Assembly: GCF_020281205.1 (NCBI RefSeq)
Contig: NZ_JACXZC010000003.1
Span: 1-64,000, forward strand
Reading direction: 5' to 3'
DNA: 64,000 bases
Origin: Empedobacter stercoris
GTDB lineage: Bacteria; Bacteroidota; Bacteroidia; Flavobacteriales; Weeksellaceae
Part shown: piece by piece, positions 17,801 to 27,204 of the stretch
Layout of the letters: each line of letters opens with the position of its first letter
Numbering within the stretch: position 1 is the first letter of the stretch
The notes under the pieces: generated by a model
What the model was told of the DNA's origin: nothing
The model's database searches: none
Seen by the model: the letters and a program-made list of their open reading frames with translations, nothing else
Made by a program: the position numbers and the translations under genes

Positions 17801-18592
17801 ATGATCAAGAAATTAACGTATATCTTTTGCTTAGGAATACTTGCAACAGCTTGTAGCACACAGAAATTAGCAAAAGTTGAGAAAGATAATAAGACAGAAG
17901 TTGTATCCGCTTCGGCAAAAATTATTCAACAAACATTGTCTAAAAAATCGTCGTTCAAAGACTTGACGATTAAGGCAAAAGTTATAGCAGATTTGGGAGA
18001 TGCTAACGCTACGATTGCTGTAAAAAATGGACAAAAGATATGGGTTAATGCAACAAAATTTGGTTTTACAGGTGCTCGTTCATTAATTACACCAGACGGT
18101 TTCGCTGCTTATGAAAAAATCGGAGGAACGTATTACGAAGGCGATTTTACGATAGCGAATAAATTATTGAAAGTTGATTTTATCGATTATCAAAAATTAC
18201 AAAATTTGATGTTAGGAAAAGTTTTCGTTGACCTAAATCCGACAGATTACACAGCAAGTTTTGCAAATAATCAATACACAATTACCTATAATAAAAATCA
18301 AGCAATTGTAGCTTCTCCAACAGAAGGAGAATATATTCAAACTTATATTTTTGACAATGGTTTTAGATTAATCGAAGCTCATTTGAAAGATCCAAAAAGC
18401 AAGATGGAAGTAGATTTGACTTATAACAATTGGGTAAAAGCTGGCGCAGAGGAATTTCCGAAAAATGTTAAAATTATTATAAAAGATAAAAAAACGCGCC
18501 AAGTAGAGTTGGAATATAATAGTTTTACGTTTCAGGAAACGAACACACCGTTCTCTATTCCAGATGGGTATAAGAAAAAAGATATAAAATAA
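17801..18592 (+). CDS. DUF4292 lipoprotein
   Basis: The product has 263 residues. MIKKLTYIFCLGILATACST is a lipoprotein signal with the lipobox ATAC. The mature protein has alternating beta-strand motifs (TIKAKVIADLGDANATIAVKNGQKIWVNATKFGFTGAR) resembling LolA/LolB-type half-barrels, and fits DUF4292. Gene order (nucleotidyltransferase, DUF4292, M23 protein) suggests an envelope function, possibly lipoprotein or lipid handling; that is inference. Its stop overlaps the next start by one base. Confidence 0.8.
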   Translation: MIKKLTYIFCLGILATACSTQKLAKVEKDNKTEVVSASAKIIQQTLSKKSSFKDLTIKAKVIADLGDANATIAVKNGQKIWVNATKFGFTGARSLITPDGFAAYEKIGGTYYEGDFTIANKLLKVDFIDYQKLQNLMLGKVFVDLNPTDYTASFANNQYTITYNKNQAIVASPTEGEYIQTYIFDNGFRLIEAHLKDPKSKMEVDLTYNNWVKAGAEEFPKNVKIIIKDKKTRQVELEYNSFTFQETNTPFSIPDGYKKKDIK

Positions 18593-20259
18593 TGAAGTTT
18601 GTTTTATCAACGATACTTTTAACGTTGTCATTATCAGTGTTTGCGCAAGTTCCGTACAATAAAGCGAACTTACAAAAACAGAATGCTCAACTAAAAAAAG
18701 AGATTATAAATTTAAACAAACAACTCGAGGTTAATAAGAAAAATTCGAAGTTAAATGTTGAATATGTACAGAATTTGACGAAAAAAATTCAAGTTCAAAC
18801 TAAATTAGTCAACAATTTATCAAAAGAAAAACGCTTTATCGAGGACGAAATTTATTTAACTCAATTAGAGATTAATAAGCTTTCGCGCGAGTTGGTTGAG
18901 CTTAAAAAAGAATACAAACAGGTTTTAGTTCGTGCATACAAGAATAAATCTGTCGAAAATAAATTACTTTTTGTGCTTTCTTCTAAAAGTTTAGGAGAGG
19001 CATATCGTCGTATCAAGTATTTAGAGAAATATTCCGCTTTCCAATTGGGACAAGCCAATGAGATTATTGGTAAACAAACGGATATTCAAGCAAAAAAAGC
19101 GCAGAAAGAAAAAGCAAAAGACGAGAAAGAAAAAGTACTTTCACAACAAACTTTGTTTAGTCAAAACTTAGAAAAAGAACGATTATCTAAGGAAAAAGCT
19201 GTTGAAGAATTCCGTAAAAACGAAGGAGTAATCGCTGCAGAAATTAATGCTAAAGAAGCGCAACAACGTCAAATAGATGCTCAGATTAAAGCCATTATTG
19301 AAGAAGAAATTCGTCAAGCGAAAATTAGAGCAGAAAAAGATTTGAAAGATTGGAACGAAGCCAAGCGAGGAAATTCGATTGCATCATACAACGAATATTT
19401 GCGAGATAATCCAAAAGGTGATTATGCAAAATCTGCACGTACTGCAATTTTAAGAATTGAAAACGATGCAAAAGCATGGAATATTGCACGTTCTGCACAT
19501 ACAAAACAAGCGTATCAATCTTATCTTAAACATCATCCAACAGGAAGTTTTGTTTCTACGGCTAAAACAGAAGTCGCAAAATTTGAACAATTAGAACGTG
19601 AGGCAGAAGAAGAACGTCAACGCATTATTGCACAGCGTAAGGCAGAAGAAGAAGCTCGATTAAAAGCTCAGAAAGAAGAAGATGCCCGTAAGATTGCAGC
19701 AGCAAAAGCTGAAGCAGAGCGTAAAGCAAAGATAGAAGCAGAACAAAAAGTAGTAACTAGAGTTCCAGAAAAAGAACGTGTCGTAAAAGTAGATGCTGTA
19801 AAACCAGCAGAAACACATGCTGAACGTCCAGATTCGGAAGGAATTTCAGGAGAATTTTCATCAAACAAGGGGCGTTTACCTTGGCCTGTTGATAGAGGAA
19901 CTGTCGTAAGTCGATTTGGTTCAAATTCGCATCCTATTTTATCTAATATTACAACCCAGAATAGTGGAGTTGATATTTCAACTTATCGTGGAGCACAAGC
20001 ACGTGCTGTCTACGAAGGAGTTGTACAAGCTGTCATGGCTGTTTCTGGAAATGGTAAATCTGTCTTAGTAAGACATGGTTCTTATTATTCAGTTTATACA
20101 AACTTATCAAGTGTAAGTGTTTCTAAAGGAGATGATGTAAAACGTGGTCAATCTTTAGGAATCATCTACACAAGTGGAGACGGAGAAACTATAATGAATT
20201 TCCAAGTTTGGAGTGGAACAACAAAACAAAATCCTGCACTTTGGGTAGCAGGAATGTAA
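18592..20259 (+). CDS. EnvC-like murein hydrolase activator, degenerate M23/LytM domain
   Basis: The 555-residue protein has a signal peptide (cleavage after VFAQ, residue 19), a coiled coil at about residues 25-245, two tandem units of about 41 residues at about 252-335 (DWNEAK...YNEYLRDNPKGDYAKSA and AWNIAR...YQSYLKHHPTGSFVSTA), a charged EEARLKAQ-type helix, and a C-terminal M23 domain from about 427. In that domain the usual zinc ligands are lost: HxGxD appears as NSGVD, the HLS His as YTNLS, and LHFEI as NFQVW. Only the GVD Asp remains. Like E. coli EnvC it is probably an activator of amidases rather than a hydrolase. It lies in the envelope operon before tatA. Confidence 0.87.
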   Translation: MKFVLSTILLTLSLSVFAQVPYNKANLQKQNAQLKKEIINLNKQLEVNKKNSKLNVEYVQNLTKKIQVQTKLVNNLSKEKRFIEDEIYLTQLEINKLSRELVELKKEYKQVLVRAYKNKSVENKLLFVLSSKSLGEAYRRIKYLEKYSAFQLGQANEIIGKQTDIQAKKAQKEKAKDEKEKVLSQQTLFSQNLEKERLSKEKAVEEFRKNEGVIAAEINAKEAQQRQIDAQIKAIIEEEIRQAKIRAEKDLKDWNEAKRGNSIASYNEYLRDNPKGDYAKSARTAILRIENDAKAWNIARSAHTKQAYQSYLKHHPTGSFVSTAKTEVAKFEQLEREAEEERQRIIAQRKAEEEARLKAQKEEDARKIAAAKAEAERKAKIEAEQKVVTRVPEKERVVKVDAVKPAETHAERPDSEGISGEFSSNKGRLPWPVDRGTVVSRFGSNSHPILSNITTQNSGVDISTYRGAQARAVYEGVVQAVMAVSGNGKSVLVRHGSYYSVYTNLSSVSVSKGDDVKRGQSLGIIYTSGDGETIMNFQVWSGTTKQNPALWVAGM

Positions 20260-20270
20260 GAAATAAATTA

Positions 20271-20278
20271 TATATTTG
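20271..20278 (+). promoter_or_regulatory. Candidate -7 box for tatA
   Basis: TATATTTG, 18 nt before the tatA ATG and just after the stop of the M23 gene. No clear -33 box. Confidence 0.4.
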
Positions 20279-20296
20279 CATTAAAATCAATTCAAT

Positions 20297-20476
20297 ATGG
20301 GAATGTTAGGAGGTAAAGAGTGGATAGTAATTCTATTGTTTGTATTACTATTATTCGGGGGTAAAAAAATTCCTGAATTAATGCGCGGTTTAGGTTCTGG
20401 ATTAAATGAATTTAAAAAAGCAACTCGCGAAGATAACAAGCCAGAAGACACAACTTCTGAAAAGAAAGAAAATTAA
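20297..20476 (+). CDS. tatA: Sec-independent protein translocase subunit TatA
   Basis: This short gene (59 residues) encodes the pore-forming subunit of the twin-arginine translocase. The product begins [21 protein letters not shown], a single membrane helix. It continues with the conserved hinge and amphipathic helix [20 protein letters not shown], matching the TatA FG...LPELGR...G..L..FKK pattern. The tail is charged ([15 protein letters not shown]). A terminator follows. A glycosylasparaginase with a twin-arginine signal is encoded at 34689. tatB and tatC are not in this window. Confidence 0.92.
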   Translation: MGMLGGKEWIVILLFVLLLFGGKKIPELMRGLGSGLNEFKKATREDNKPEDTTSEKKEN

Positions 20477-20493
20477 ATTATCTTTTTAATTAA

Positions 20494-20541
20494 ATAAAAA
20501 GGCATTGTAGTTGAACAATTTTGATTACAATGCTTTTATTT
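20494..20541 (+). terminator. tatA terminator
   Basis: GCATTGTA pairs with TACAATGC across a loop of about 20 nt, followed by TTTTATTTT. It overlaps an in-frame TTG of the next gene, which argues that the later ATG is the real start. Confidence 0.65.
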
Positions 20542-20559
20542 TATAAACACATACAAAAC

Positions 20560-21171
20560 ATGAAATTTACAGATAAAGCTTGGTCAATTTTTAATCAAAG
20601 TATTAATGATTATCACCAATACGATGATGTAAATCGTCAAATCGAGAATCCATATAGCGAGGAAGATTTAATCGCTCACTTATTGTACAAAAAGAATTGG
20701 ATTGATACCGTTCAGTGGCATTTAGAAGACATTATTCGTAACCCTGAAATTGATCCAGTTGAAGCATTAAGCTTAAAACGTTGGATTGATAAATCAAACC
20801 AAGAGCGTACGGATATGGTAGAATATGTGGATAGCTGGTTTTTACAACAATACGCAGATGTAGATGTAAAAGCAGATGCTACATACAACACAGAGTCTCC
20901 TGCTTGGGCAGTCGATCGTTTCTCGATTTTATCGCTAAAAGTGTATCACATGAAGCAAGAAGCAGAACGTGAAGATGCTACAGCTGAACACAGAGCTGCT
21001 TGTCAAGCTAAATTGGATGTTTTGAACCAACAACATCATGATTTATCAACTGCGATAGAAGAATTATTGGCTGATTTTGCTGCTGGAAAAAAATACATGA
21101 AAGTGTACAAACAAATGAAAATGTATAATGACGAGGACTTGAATCCTGTTCTTTATGCAAATAAAAAATAG
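20560..21171 (+). CDS. DUF4254 domain protein
   Basis: The protein has 203 residues from the ATG at 20560 (MKFTDKAWSIFNQSINDYHQYDD). An upstream in-frame TTG at 20521 lies within the tatA terminator and was rejected. The family signature is clear: LIAHLLYKKNWIDTVQWHLEDIIRNPEIDPVEALSLKRWID. It is predicted to be mostly helical and cytoplasmic. DUF4254 genes often sit near LPS or glycosyltransferase genes, and here the gene ends an envelope block. Biochemical function is unknown. Confidence 0.82.
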   Translation: MKFTDKAWSIFNQSINDYHQYDDVNRQIENPYSEEDLIAHLLYKKNWIDTVQWHLEDIIRNPEIDPVEALSLKRWIDKSNQERTDMVEYVDSWFLQQYADVDVKADATYNTESPAWAVDRFSILSLKVYHMKQEAEREDATAEHRAACQAKLDVLNQQHHDLSTAIEELLADFAAGKKYMKVYKQMKMYNDEDLNPVLYANKK

Positions 21172-21194
21172 ATTTCACTTTTAGCTGAAATACA

Positions 21195-21232
21195 AAAACT
21201 CATCTTTTTTTTTAAGATGAGTTTTTTTTTTA
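21195..21232 (+). terminator. Terminator after DUF4254 gene
   Basis: AAAACTCATCTT pairs with AAGATGAGTTTT around a T-rich loop, followed by T10. Confidence 0.8.
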
Positions 21233-21298
21233 CCCAAAACTTATTCGGTGAATCTAAAAAATAAAAAGTATTTTTATAGTTACTGTAAAATTAAACAC

Positions 21299-23500
21299 AT
21301 GAGAAAAAATTATTTTAAACCTTTTATTTTAGGTTTGAGTTTCTTTTCAGTTTCAGTTTTTGGTCAACAAGAGAAACCAAAATACGATTACCAAGAAGCT
21401 TTCAAACCTTTTTTTTATCAAAATAACGCAACAGAAACTCGTTCGGCAAGTGGAAAACCAGGTCATAATTATTGGCAAAATCGCGCGGATTATAACTTGA
21501 ATGTAAGTTTGAACGAAGAAAAAAATGAAATATCTGGAACTTCGGAGATTACGTATACCAATAATAGTTTTGATGATTTAGATTTTTTGTGGTTACAATT
21601 GGATCAAAATTTATTCAAAACAGACTCTCGTGGAAGTGCATTATTACCAATGTCTGGTAGCCGATACGGTGATGCTACTTCTCAGTTTGAAGGTGGTTAT
21701 AAAATCAAATCTGTACAAATAGACGGAAAGGAAGCAAACTATACCATTTCTGATACACGCATGCAAATCGACTTGGTGAATCACTTGAAAGCAAGAGGTG
21801 GTAAAACCAAAATAAAAGTAGAGTATTCGTTTGTTTCACCAGATTATGGTGCAGATCGAATGGGTGTTGAATCAACTAAAAATGGTAAAATTTTTACAAT
21901 GGCTCAATGGTTTCCTCGCATGGCTGTTTACGACGATATCATGGGATGGAACACATTACCCTATTTAGGGCCTGGAGAATTCTATTTGGAATATGGAGAT
22001 GTAACTGCAAATATTACAGTGCCTTCTACGCATTATGTGGTTGGTTCGGGAGAATTATTGAATGAAAACGAAGTTTATTCGAAAGAAGAAGTGAATCGTT
22101 GGAACAAAGCAAAAGCGAGTGATAAAACCGTTATTATTCGTTCTGCTGATGAGGTAAACAAATCGACAAAAGTTGCAAAAGGAACAAAAACGTGGAAATT
22201 TAAAATTCAAAATACGCGCGATTTTGCTTGGGCTTCATCATCTTCGTTCATCTTAGATGCAGCAAAAATTAATCTTCCAAGTGGTCAAAAATCGTTGGCA
22301 ATTTCGGCTTATCCTGTAGAAAGTGATGGCGAAGCAGCTTGGGGAAGATCAACAGAATATACAAAAGCATCCATTGAGCATTATTCGAAACAATGGTCAG
22401 AATATCCTTATCCAGCGGCTACAAATGTTGCGGGAAATGAGGGCGGAATGGAATATCCGGGAATTGTATTTTGCCACATGAACTCGAAAGGAGAAAGCCT
22501 TTGGGGTGTTACAGATCACGAATTTGGACACATTTGGTTTCCAATGATTGTAGGTTCTAATGAACGCGTTCATGGTTGGATGGACGAAGGTTTCAATACG
22601 TTTATTAATGATATTTCAACAAAAAATTTTAACAACGGAGAGTACTATAAAAAACAATCGTTGCAACGAATGGGAGGGTTTTTATTTGGCGAAAACTTAG
22701 AACCTGTTACCACACAACCAGATAATATGCGCGAACGTAATATTGGAACGTTGTTGTATTACAAACCTGGAATTGGAATGAGAATTTTGCGTGAAACGAT
22801 TTTAGGAGAAGAAAGATTTGATAAAGCTTTGCGTCAATACATTAAATATTGGGCGTTTAAACATCCAACGCCAGAAGATTTTTTCCGTACGATGGAAAAT
22901 GTTTCGGGAGAAGAATTATCGTGGTTTTGGAGAGGTTGGTTCTTGAATAAATGGACAATTGATCAAGGAATTAACAGTGCAAAATATGTAGATGGGGATT
23001 ATAAAAAAGGCTTGATTTTAAAAGTCGAAAACTTTGGTCAATTACCAATGCCAACAACTATTCAAGTCAATTTTAAAGATGGAACTTCGCAAGAAGTAAA
23101 ACTACCAATCGAAGTTTGGAAACGTAATACAGAATGGACATTCAAAGTGCCTTCTACAAAAGAAGTGACAACTGTACAACTTGATCCAAAAGGTGCCTTA
23201 CCTGATACAGATCTTAAGAATAACACATTCAATATGGCTGATGCAAAACCTATTGAAAAGATTAATCCAAAGGATTATGAAGGAACATATACGAATAAGG
23301 AAATAGACGCATCTTTTTTATTGATTTCGGAAAATAATAAGTTGAGTTTAACATTTGTTGGTCAAAATATTCCGTTAGAATATACAGGAAATAATACATT
23401 TATCAACGAACAAGCTGGACTTGAATTGATTTTTGCAAAAGATAAAAAGTCATTCACATTTGAAGAAGGTGGGCAAAAATTTGAGTTTACGAAGAAGTAA
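21299..23500 (+). CDS. M1 family zinc metallopeptidase (aminopeptidase N-like), exported
   Basis: The protein has 733 residues from the ATG at 21299. A GTG at 21248 is in frame but precedes the signal peptide with 17 irrelevant residues. The signal peptide is MRKNYFKPFILGLSFFSVSVFG. The gluzincin motif HEFGH is followed, 18 residues later, by the third zinc ligand Glu in HGWMDEGFN, and the substrate-anchoring GxMEN-type motif is GGMEYPG. The beta-sandwich N-domain precedes the catalytic domain. A non-catalytic C-terminal part of about 100 residues (KINPKDYEGTYTNKEIDASF) looks like a small beta-domain. It is likely a periplasmic or surface peptidase that feeds amino-acid catabolism. Confidence 0.92.
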   Translation: MRKNYFKPFILGLSFFSVSVFGQQEKPKYDYQEAFKPFFYQNNATETRSASGKPGHNYWQNRADYNLNVSLNEEKNEISGTSEITYTNNSFDDLDFLWLQLDQNLFKTDSRGSALLPMSGSRYGDATSQFEGGYKIKSVQIDGKEANYTISDTRMQIDLVNHLKARGGKTKIKVEYSFVSPDYGADRMGVESTKNGKIFTMAQWFPRMAVYDDIMGWNTLPYLGPGEFYLEYGDVTANITVPSTHYVVGSGELLNENEVYSKEEVNRWNKAKASDKTVIIRSADEVNKSTKVAKGTKTWKFKIQNTRDFAWASSSSFILDAAKINLPSGQKSLAISAYPVESDGEAAWGRSTEYTKASIEHYSKQWSEYPYPAATNVAGNEGGMEYPGIVFCHMNSKGESLWGVTDHEFGHIWFPMIVGSNERVHGWMDEGFNTFINDISTKNFNNGEYYKKQSLQRMGGFLFGENLEPVTTQPDNMRERNIGTLLYYKPGIGMRILRETILGEERFDKALRQYIKYWAFKHPTPEDFFRTMENVSGEELSWFWRGWFLNKWTIDQGINSAKYVDGDYKKGLILKVENFGQLPMPTTIQVNFKDGTSQEVKLPIEVWKRNTEWTFKVPSTKEVTTVQLDPKGALPDTDLKNNTFNMADAKPIEKINPKDYEGTYTNKEIDASFLLISENNKLSLTFVGQNIPLEYTGNNTFINEQAGLELIFAKDKKSFTFEEGGQKFEFTKK

Positions 23501-23525
23501 AATTGTTTAAGTGACAAAAAATAAT

Positions 23526-23566
23526 AAAACTAAAAACCACTTCGCAAGAAGTGGTTTTTAGTTTTG
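23526..23566. terminator. Bidirectional terminator between M1 and S9 peptidase genes
   Basis: CTAAAAACCACTTC pairs with GAAGTGGTTTTTAG around a GCAA tetraloop. Confidence 0.85.
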
Positions 23567-23569
23567 AAA

Positions 23570-25711
23570 TTATTCTTTAGACATTGTACTTTCTGGTTTT
23601 AAGTACAAATCGAAGTAATCTGTAATTTTTTGCATTAAATGTACACGATCTTTACCACGAACATTATGCTCATGTCCAGGATAAACAAAGTAATCCATTT
23701 GCACACCATTTTTCACTGCTTCGCGAATAAAATCTATCGAATGTTGCCAAACAACCACATTATCTTGCGCTCCGTGAATCATCAATAATTTACCTTTCAA
23801 ATCTTTTGTACGATTAATTAAATTTGATGTTTTGTAACCTTCAGGGTTATCTTGTGGCGATTCCATGTAACGTTCTGTGTACATAATTTCGTATTGTGTC
23901 CAATCTAAGACAGGTCCACCAGCAACGCCAACTTTGAAAACGTCAGGTTTACGTAACATAAAGGATGTTGTCATAAATCCACCATAAGACCACCCATGAA
24001 TTCCCATACGATCTGCATCTACGAAAGGCAATGTTTTTAAGAAATCTACACCTTTCATTTGGTCATTTATTTCAGTTGTTCCTACATTTCCGTGAATGGC
24101 TTGCTCAAATTTTAACCCTCTATTTGCCGATCCACGTCCGTCCATTGTAAACACAACGTAGCCTTTTTCTGCTAAATGATCGTACCAAAGATTTCCTGTC
24201 GCAGGAAAACGATTGGTGATTAATTGTGCGTGAGGACCATTGTATAAATATACGATAACTGGATATTTCTTCGATTGATCAAAGTTGGTTGGGTAAATTA
24301 ATTTTCCATACAAATCTGTTCCATCATCTGCTTTTAACGTTACATTTTCAACTTTTGCCGTATTGTAATTTGCTAAAGGATTTTGAGCAGTTAAGATATT
24401 TTGTTTGAATTTTCCGTTTGCATCCAACACATCAATTTTGCGAGGCGTGTTATCATTACTCCAATTATCAATTGCATATTCTCCGTTCGTTGAAACTGAA
24501 ACATTATGTGTTCCTGCATCTGTAGTGATTTTACGTAATTTGCCATTCTCCCAATTTACCGCATATAACTGACGTTCTTTTGGAGAATCTTTTGTCGTCA
24601 TGACTAACAACTCTTTTTTCTTTGCATTTTCACCAACAAGATCTGTTACAATCCAATCGCCCTTTGTAATTTGGTTCAATAATTTTCCATCTGTATTGAA
24701 ACGGTATAAATGCATAAAACCATCACGTTGCGACCACCAAATAAATTCGTTTGATTTTCCTGGAATAAAATGCAATTCATTTTGAGGTTCTACATATTTT
24801 GCATCATCTTCCTTGAATAATGTTTTAATCAATTTCCCTGAAATAGCATCATATTGATTCAATTCCATGTGTTTTTGATTACGAGAAAGTAAAGCAATAT
24901 AAATATGTTTTTCGTCTGGTGACCAAGTAACAGAAGTTAAATAATGGTCAACTTCTGGTTGAGTTTCTAAGAAAATCGTTTTTTGAGTTGATGGATTATA
25001 AACTCCTAATCTAACGGTGTGATTTTTTGTTCCAGCAAACGGATATTTGATGTTTTTGTTTACTGCAGGTTGTACCGACCAATCGATTATTGGATAATCA
25101 GTTACCACCGTTTGATCCATTCTATAAAATGCAATTAAATTCCCTTTTGGAGAGATGAAAATTCCTTTGTGAATCCCGAATTCATTTTGATGAACCGATT
25201 TCCCATTCACAATTTCATATTTCCCATCATTCGTTACTTGATGTGTTTTTCCAGCTTTATCTACAAAAAATAAATTGTTATCAATCACATACCCAACTTG
25301 ATTATTTGTTGCGTCAAATTCTACATTTTCTGCATTATCTGGTAATTTCAACCAATCAGCTTGCTGACCAGAAGTTGTTATTGTTTTGTAACCTGTTTTT
25401 GTAGAAAAATATGCTTGCTTATCATTGATCCAATTTAGAGCAGGAATTCGTTTATTTTCAAATTGAGAACTTCTAAAAATGGTATCTGTTTTTAACGAAG
25501 GGACTTCTTTTCTGATTAAAGCTTCTCCGTAAGCCGTTTTTACATTTTGTGTGTACGCATTTTGATTCGGAATCCATTGTACTTGATTTAGATTTTCGAT
25601 ACGTAAGTTGGTCGATAATCCAAGTACAGCATCTTCCATTGATATGTTTTTTTTCTGTGCAAGTAAACTCGCGCTTAGAAAAAGTGTACTTAATAAAATT
25701 GTTTTTTTCAT
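23570..25711 (-). CDS. S9 family dipeptidyl-peptidase IV, exported
   Basis: This serine peptidase removes Xaa-Pro dipeptides. It has 713 residues with a signal peptide (MKKTILLSTLFLSASLLAQ). The N-terminal DPP-IV beta-propeller (PQNEFGIHKGIF- and WSPDEKHIYIALLSRNQKHM-like blades) is followed by the alpha/beta hydrolase domain. The catalytic triad is visible: the Ser in GIHGWSYGGFMT, the Asp in HGAQDNVV, and the His in GHEHNVRGKDRVHL. It starts 8 bp after the stop of the ArsC-like gene. Periplasmic DPP-IV is a standard part of peptide use in asaccharolytic Flavobacteriia and Porphyromonas. Confidence 0.93.
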   Translation of the reverse strand: MKKTILLSTLFLSASLLAQKKNISMEDAVLGLSTNLRIENLNQVQWIPNQNAYTQNVKTAYGEALIRKEVPSLKTDTIFRSSQFENKRIPALNWINDKQAYFSTKTGYKTITTSGQQADWLKLPDNAENVEFDATNNQVGYVIDNNLFFVDKAGKTHQVTNDGKYEIVNGKSVHQNEFGIHKGIFISPKGNLIAFYRMDQTVVTDYPIIDWSVQPAVNKNIKYPFAGTKNHTVRLGVYNPSTQKTIFLETQPEVDHYLTSVTWSPDEKHIYIALLSRNQKHMELNQYDAISGKLIKTLFKEDDAKYVEPQNELHFIPGKSNEFIWWSQRDGFMHLYRFNTDGKLLNQITKGDWIVTDLVGENAKKKELLVMTTKDSPKERQLYAVNWENGKLRKITTDAGTHNVSVSTNGEYAIDNWSNDNTPRKIDVLDANGKFKQNILTAQNPLANYNTAKVENVTLKADDGTDLYGKLIYPTNFDQSKKYPVIVYLYNGPHAQLITNRFPATGNLWYDHLAEKGYVVFTMDGRGSANRGLKFEQAIHGNVGTTEINDQMKGVDFLKTLPFVDADRMGIHGWSYGGFMTTSFMLRKPDVFKVGVAGGPVLDWTQYEIMYTERYMESPQDNPEGYKTSNLINRTKDLKGKLLMIHGAQDNVVVWQHSIDFIREAVKNGVQMDYFVYPGHEHNVRGKDRVHLMQKITDYFDLYLKPESTMSKE

Positions 25712-25719
25712 GTGTGAAT

Positions 25720-26067
25720 CTATTCTAGATATTGCCCAAGGGCTTCTAAGTTTTTCTTTTCGTTTCCAACAAAAATTTTGTCTCCGTCAACCACGACAGG
25801 TCTTTTTAGGAAAGTATAATCTGTCAAAATATAATTTTTGATTTCATCTTCAGTTAAGACTTTATCCTTCAGTCCTAATTTTTTATAATTCTGTGCACGA
25901 CGAGAAAAAAGAGCTTCATAACTTCCTGCTAAATCTTTCATTTCAGCTAATTCTTCTTCAGTTATTGCAGTTGATTTTATTTCATGCAAATCAAAACCTG
26001 TAAAATCTAATTCTTTCATGATTCGTTTACATGTATCACATGTTTTCAAAAAAAATACTTTTTTCAT
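25720..26067 (-). CDS. ArsC/Spx-like (YffB-type) thioredoxin-fold protein
   Basis: The product has 115 residues from MKKVFFLKTCDTCKRIMKEL. The CDTC motif near residue 10 and the YTFLKRPVVVDGDKIFVG block place it in the arsenate reductase/Spx superfamily. The CxxC motif with a following KR is closer to E. coli YffB than to a true arsenate reductase with its single reactive Cys. Arsenate reduction should therefore not be assumed. It lies upstream of the DPP-IV gene on the same strand and diverges from rluF. Confidence 0.8.
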   Translation of the reverse strand: MKKVFFLKTCDTCKRIMKELDFTGFDLHEIKSTAITEEELAEMKDLAGSYEALFSRRAQNYKKLGLKDKVLTEDEIKNYILTDYTFLKRPVVVDGDKIFVGNEKKNLEALGQYLE

Positions 26068-26163
26068 AGTCAAAATTTCTTTGGAATTGTAAATATAAAT
26101 AAGTTTCGGCTTATGTCAATCATAAAGTGTTTATGCAAAAGTGTTTTCAAATTGATAAAAAAC

Positions 26164-26171
26164 TATCTTTG
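26164..26171 (+). promoter_or_regulatory. -7 box immediately before rluF
   Basis: TATCTTTG ends only 5 nt before the ATG at 26177. The expected transcription start would fall on or next to the start codon. Confidence 0.6.
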
Positions 26172-26176
26172 CAAAT

Positions 26177-27091
26177 ATGGAGGAGTCTAATTATTTTCGA
26201 TTAAATAAATACATTAGTGACAGCGGTTTTTGTTCGCGCCGCGAAGCAGACGATTACATAGAAAATCGTTTGGTACAAATTAATGGACGAATTGCTAAAA
26301 TTGGGCAATTTGTAAGACTTGGCGATCATGTTACTGTAAAAGGAATAGAGATTGAGCCGAAAGAAAAAGAACATGCAGTTTATATTTTGTTGAACAAACC
26401 TGTGGGCGTTACGTGTACGACAGATCCAACAGATCCAGATAATATTGTCGACTTTTTATCTTTTGGTGAACGTATTTTTCCAATTGGTCGTTTAGATAAA
26501 GATTCACAAGGATTAATCCTATTAACAAGTGATGGAGATATAGTGAATAAGATTTTACGTGCTGGAAATAATCACGAAAAAGAATATATTGTTACTGTTG
26601 ATAGAGCGATTACAGATGAGTTTTGCGAAAGAATGTCAAAAGGAGTTCCAATTCTTAATCAGGTTACAAAAAAGTGTAAGATAGAAAAGATAAGTACCAA
26701 TGTTTTTAAAATTACATTAGTGCAAGGACTTAATCGTCAGATTCGTCGTATGTGCGAGTATTTTGGGTATTCGGTGAAAAAGTTAGAACGTGTTCGAATT
26801 ATGAACTTAACGTTGAATGTTCCGCTTGGTCAATACCGAGATTTAACATCAGAAGAATTAGCAGAATTAAATCGATTAACAGCCGACTCTGAAAAACATG
26901 CTGAAAAAACTCAACAGCAAAAGTCAAAGAAATCATCTGCGAAGAAAACCAAAGAAATTTCACCAAATTTTAAAGATTCGAAAGGAAAATCAATAAAAAA
27001 ACCAGCAAAAAAACCAACAACGCAAGCAAGAGTTGGAAAAAGTAAACCGCCAACGAATACCAAAGGAGGAAAATTTGGAAAAAGAAGATAA
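26177..27091 (+). CDS. rluF: 23S rRNA pseudouridine synthase RluF
   Basis: The enzyme makes pseudouridine 2604 in 23S rRNA. Of 304 residues, the first 60 form an S4 RNA-binding domain ([22 protein letters not shown]). The catalytic domain carries [18 protein letters not shown], with the catalytic Asp in the RLD motif. The blocks [19 protein letters not shown] and [19 protein letters not shown] resemble E. coli RluF closely and distinguish it from RluB/RluE. After about residue 235 comes a Lys/Thr/Ser-rich basic tail, as in the E. coli protein. The mRNA is predicted to be leaderless. Confidence 0.92.
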   Translation: MEESNYFRLNKYISDSGFCSRREADDYIENRLVQINGRIAKIGQFVRLGDHVTVKGIEIEPKEKEHAVYILLNKPVGVTCTTDPTDPDNIVDFLSFGERIFPIGRLDKDSQGLILLTSDGDIVNKILRAGNNHEKEYIVTVDRAITDEFCERMSKGVPILNQVTKKCKIEKISTNVFKITLVQGLNRQIRRMCEYFGYSVKKLERVRIMNLTLNVPLGQYRDLTSEELAELNRLTADSEKHAEKTQQQKSKKSSAKKTKEISPNFKDSKGKSIKKPAKKPTTQARVGKSKPPTNTKGGKFGKRR

Positions 27092-27096
27092 ATACT

Positions 27097-27132
27097 AAAG
27101 ACGATTCATCATAAGGTGAGTTGTCTTTTTTT
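27097..27132 (+). terminator. rluF terminator
   Basis: AAAGACGATTCA pairs with TGAGTTGTCTTT (two G-U pairs), then T7. Confidence 0.7.
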
Positions 27133-27204
27133 ATAGATAATTAATTTCTTTACTTAAGATTTACAAAGTTTCAATATCTTTATGATGTAAAATCTTAAAA
27201 ACAC

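Noticed and set aside
25720-26067. Annotation as arsenate reductase
   Set aside because: The active-site region reads CDTC with YffB-like context and there are no other ars genes nearby, so arsenate reduction is not supported.
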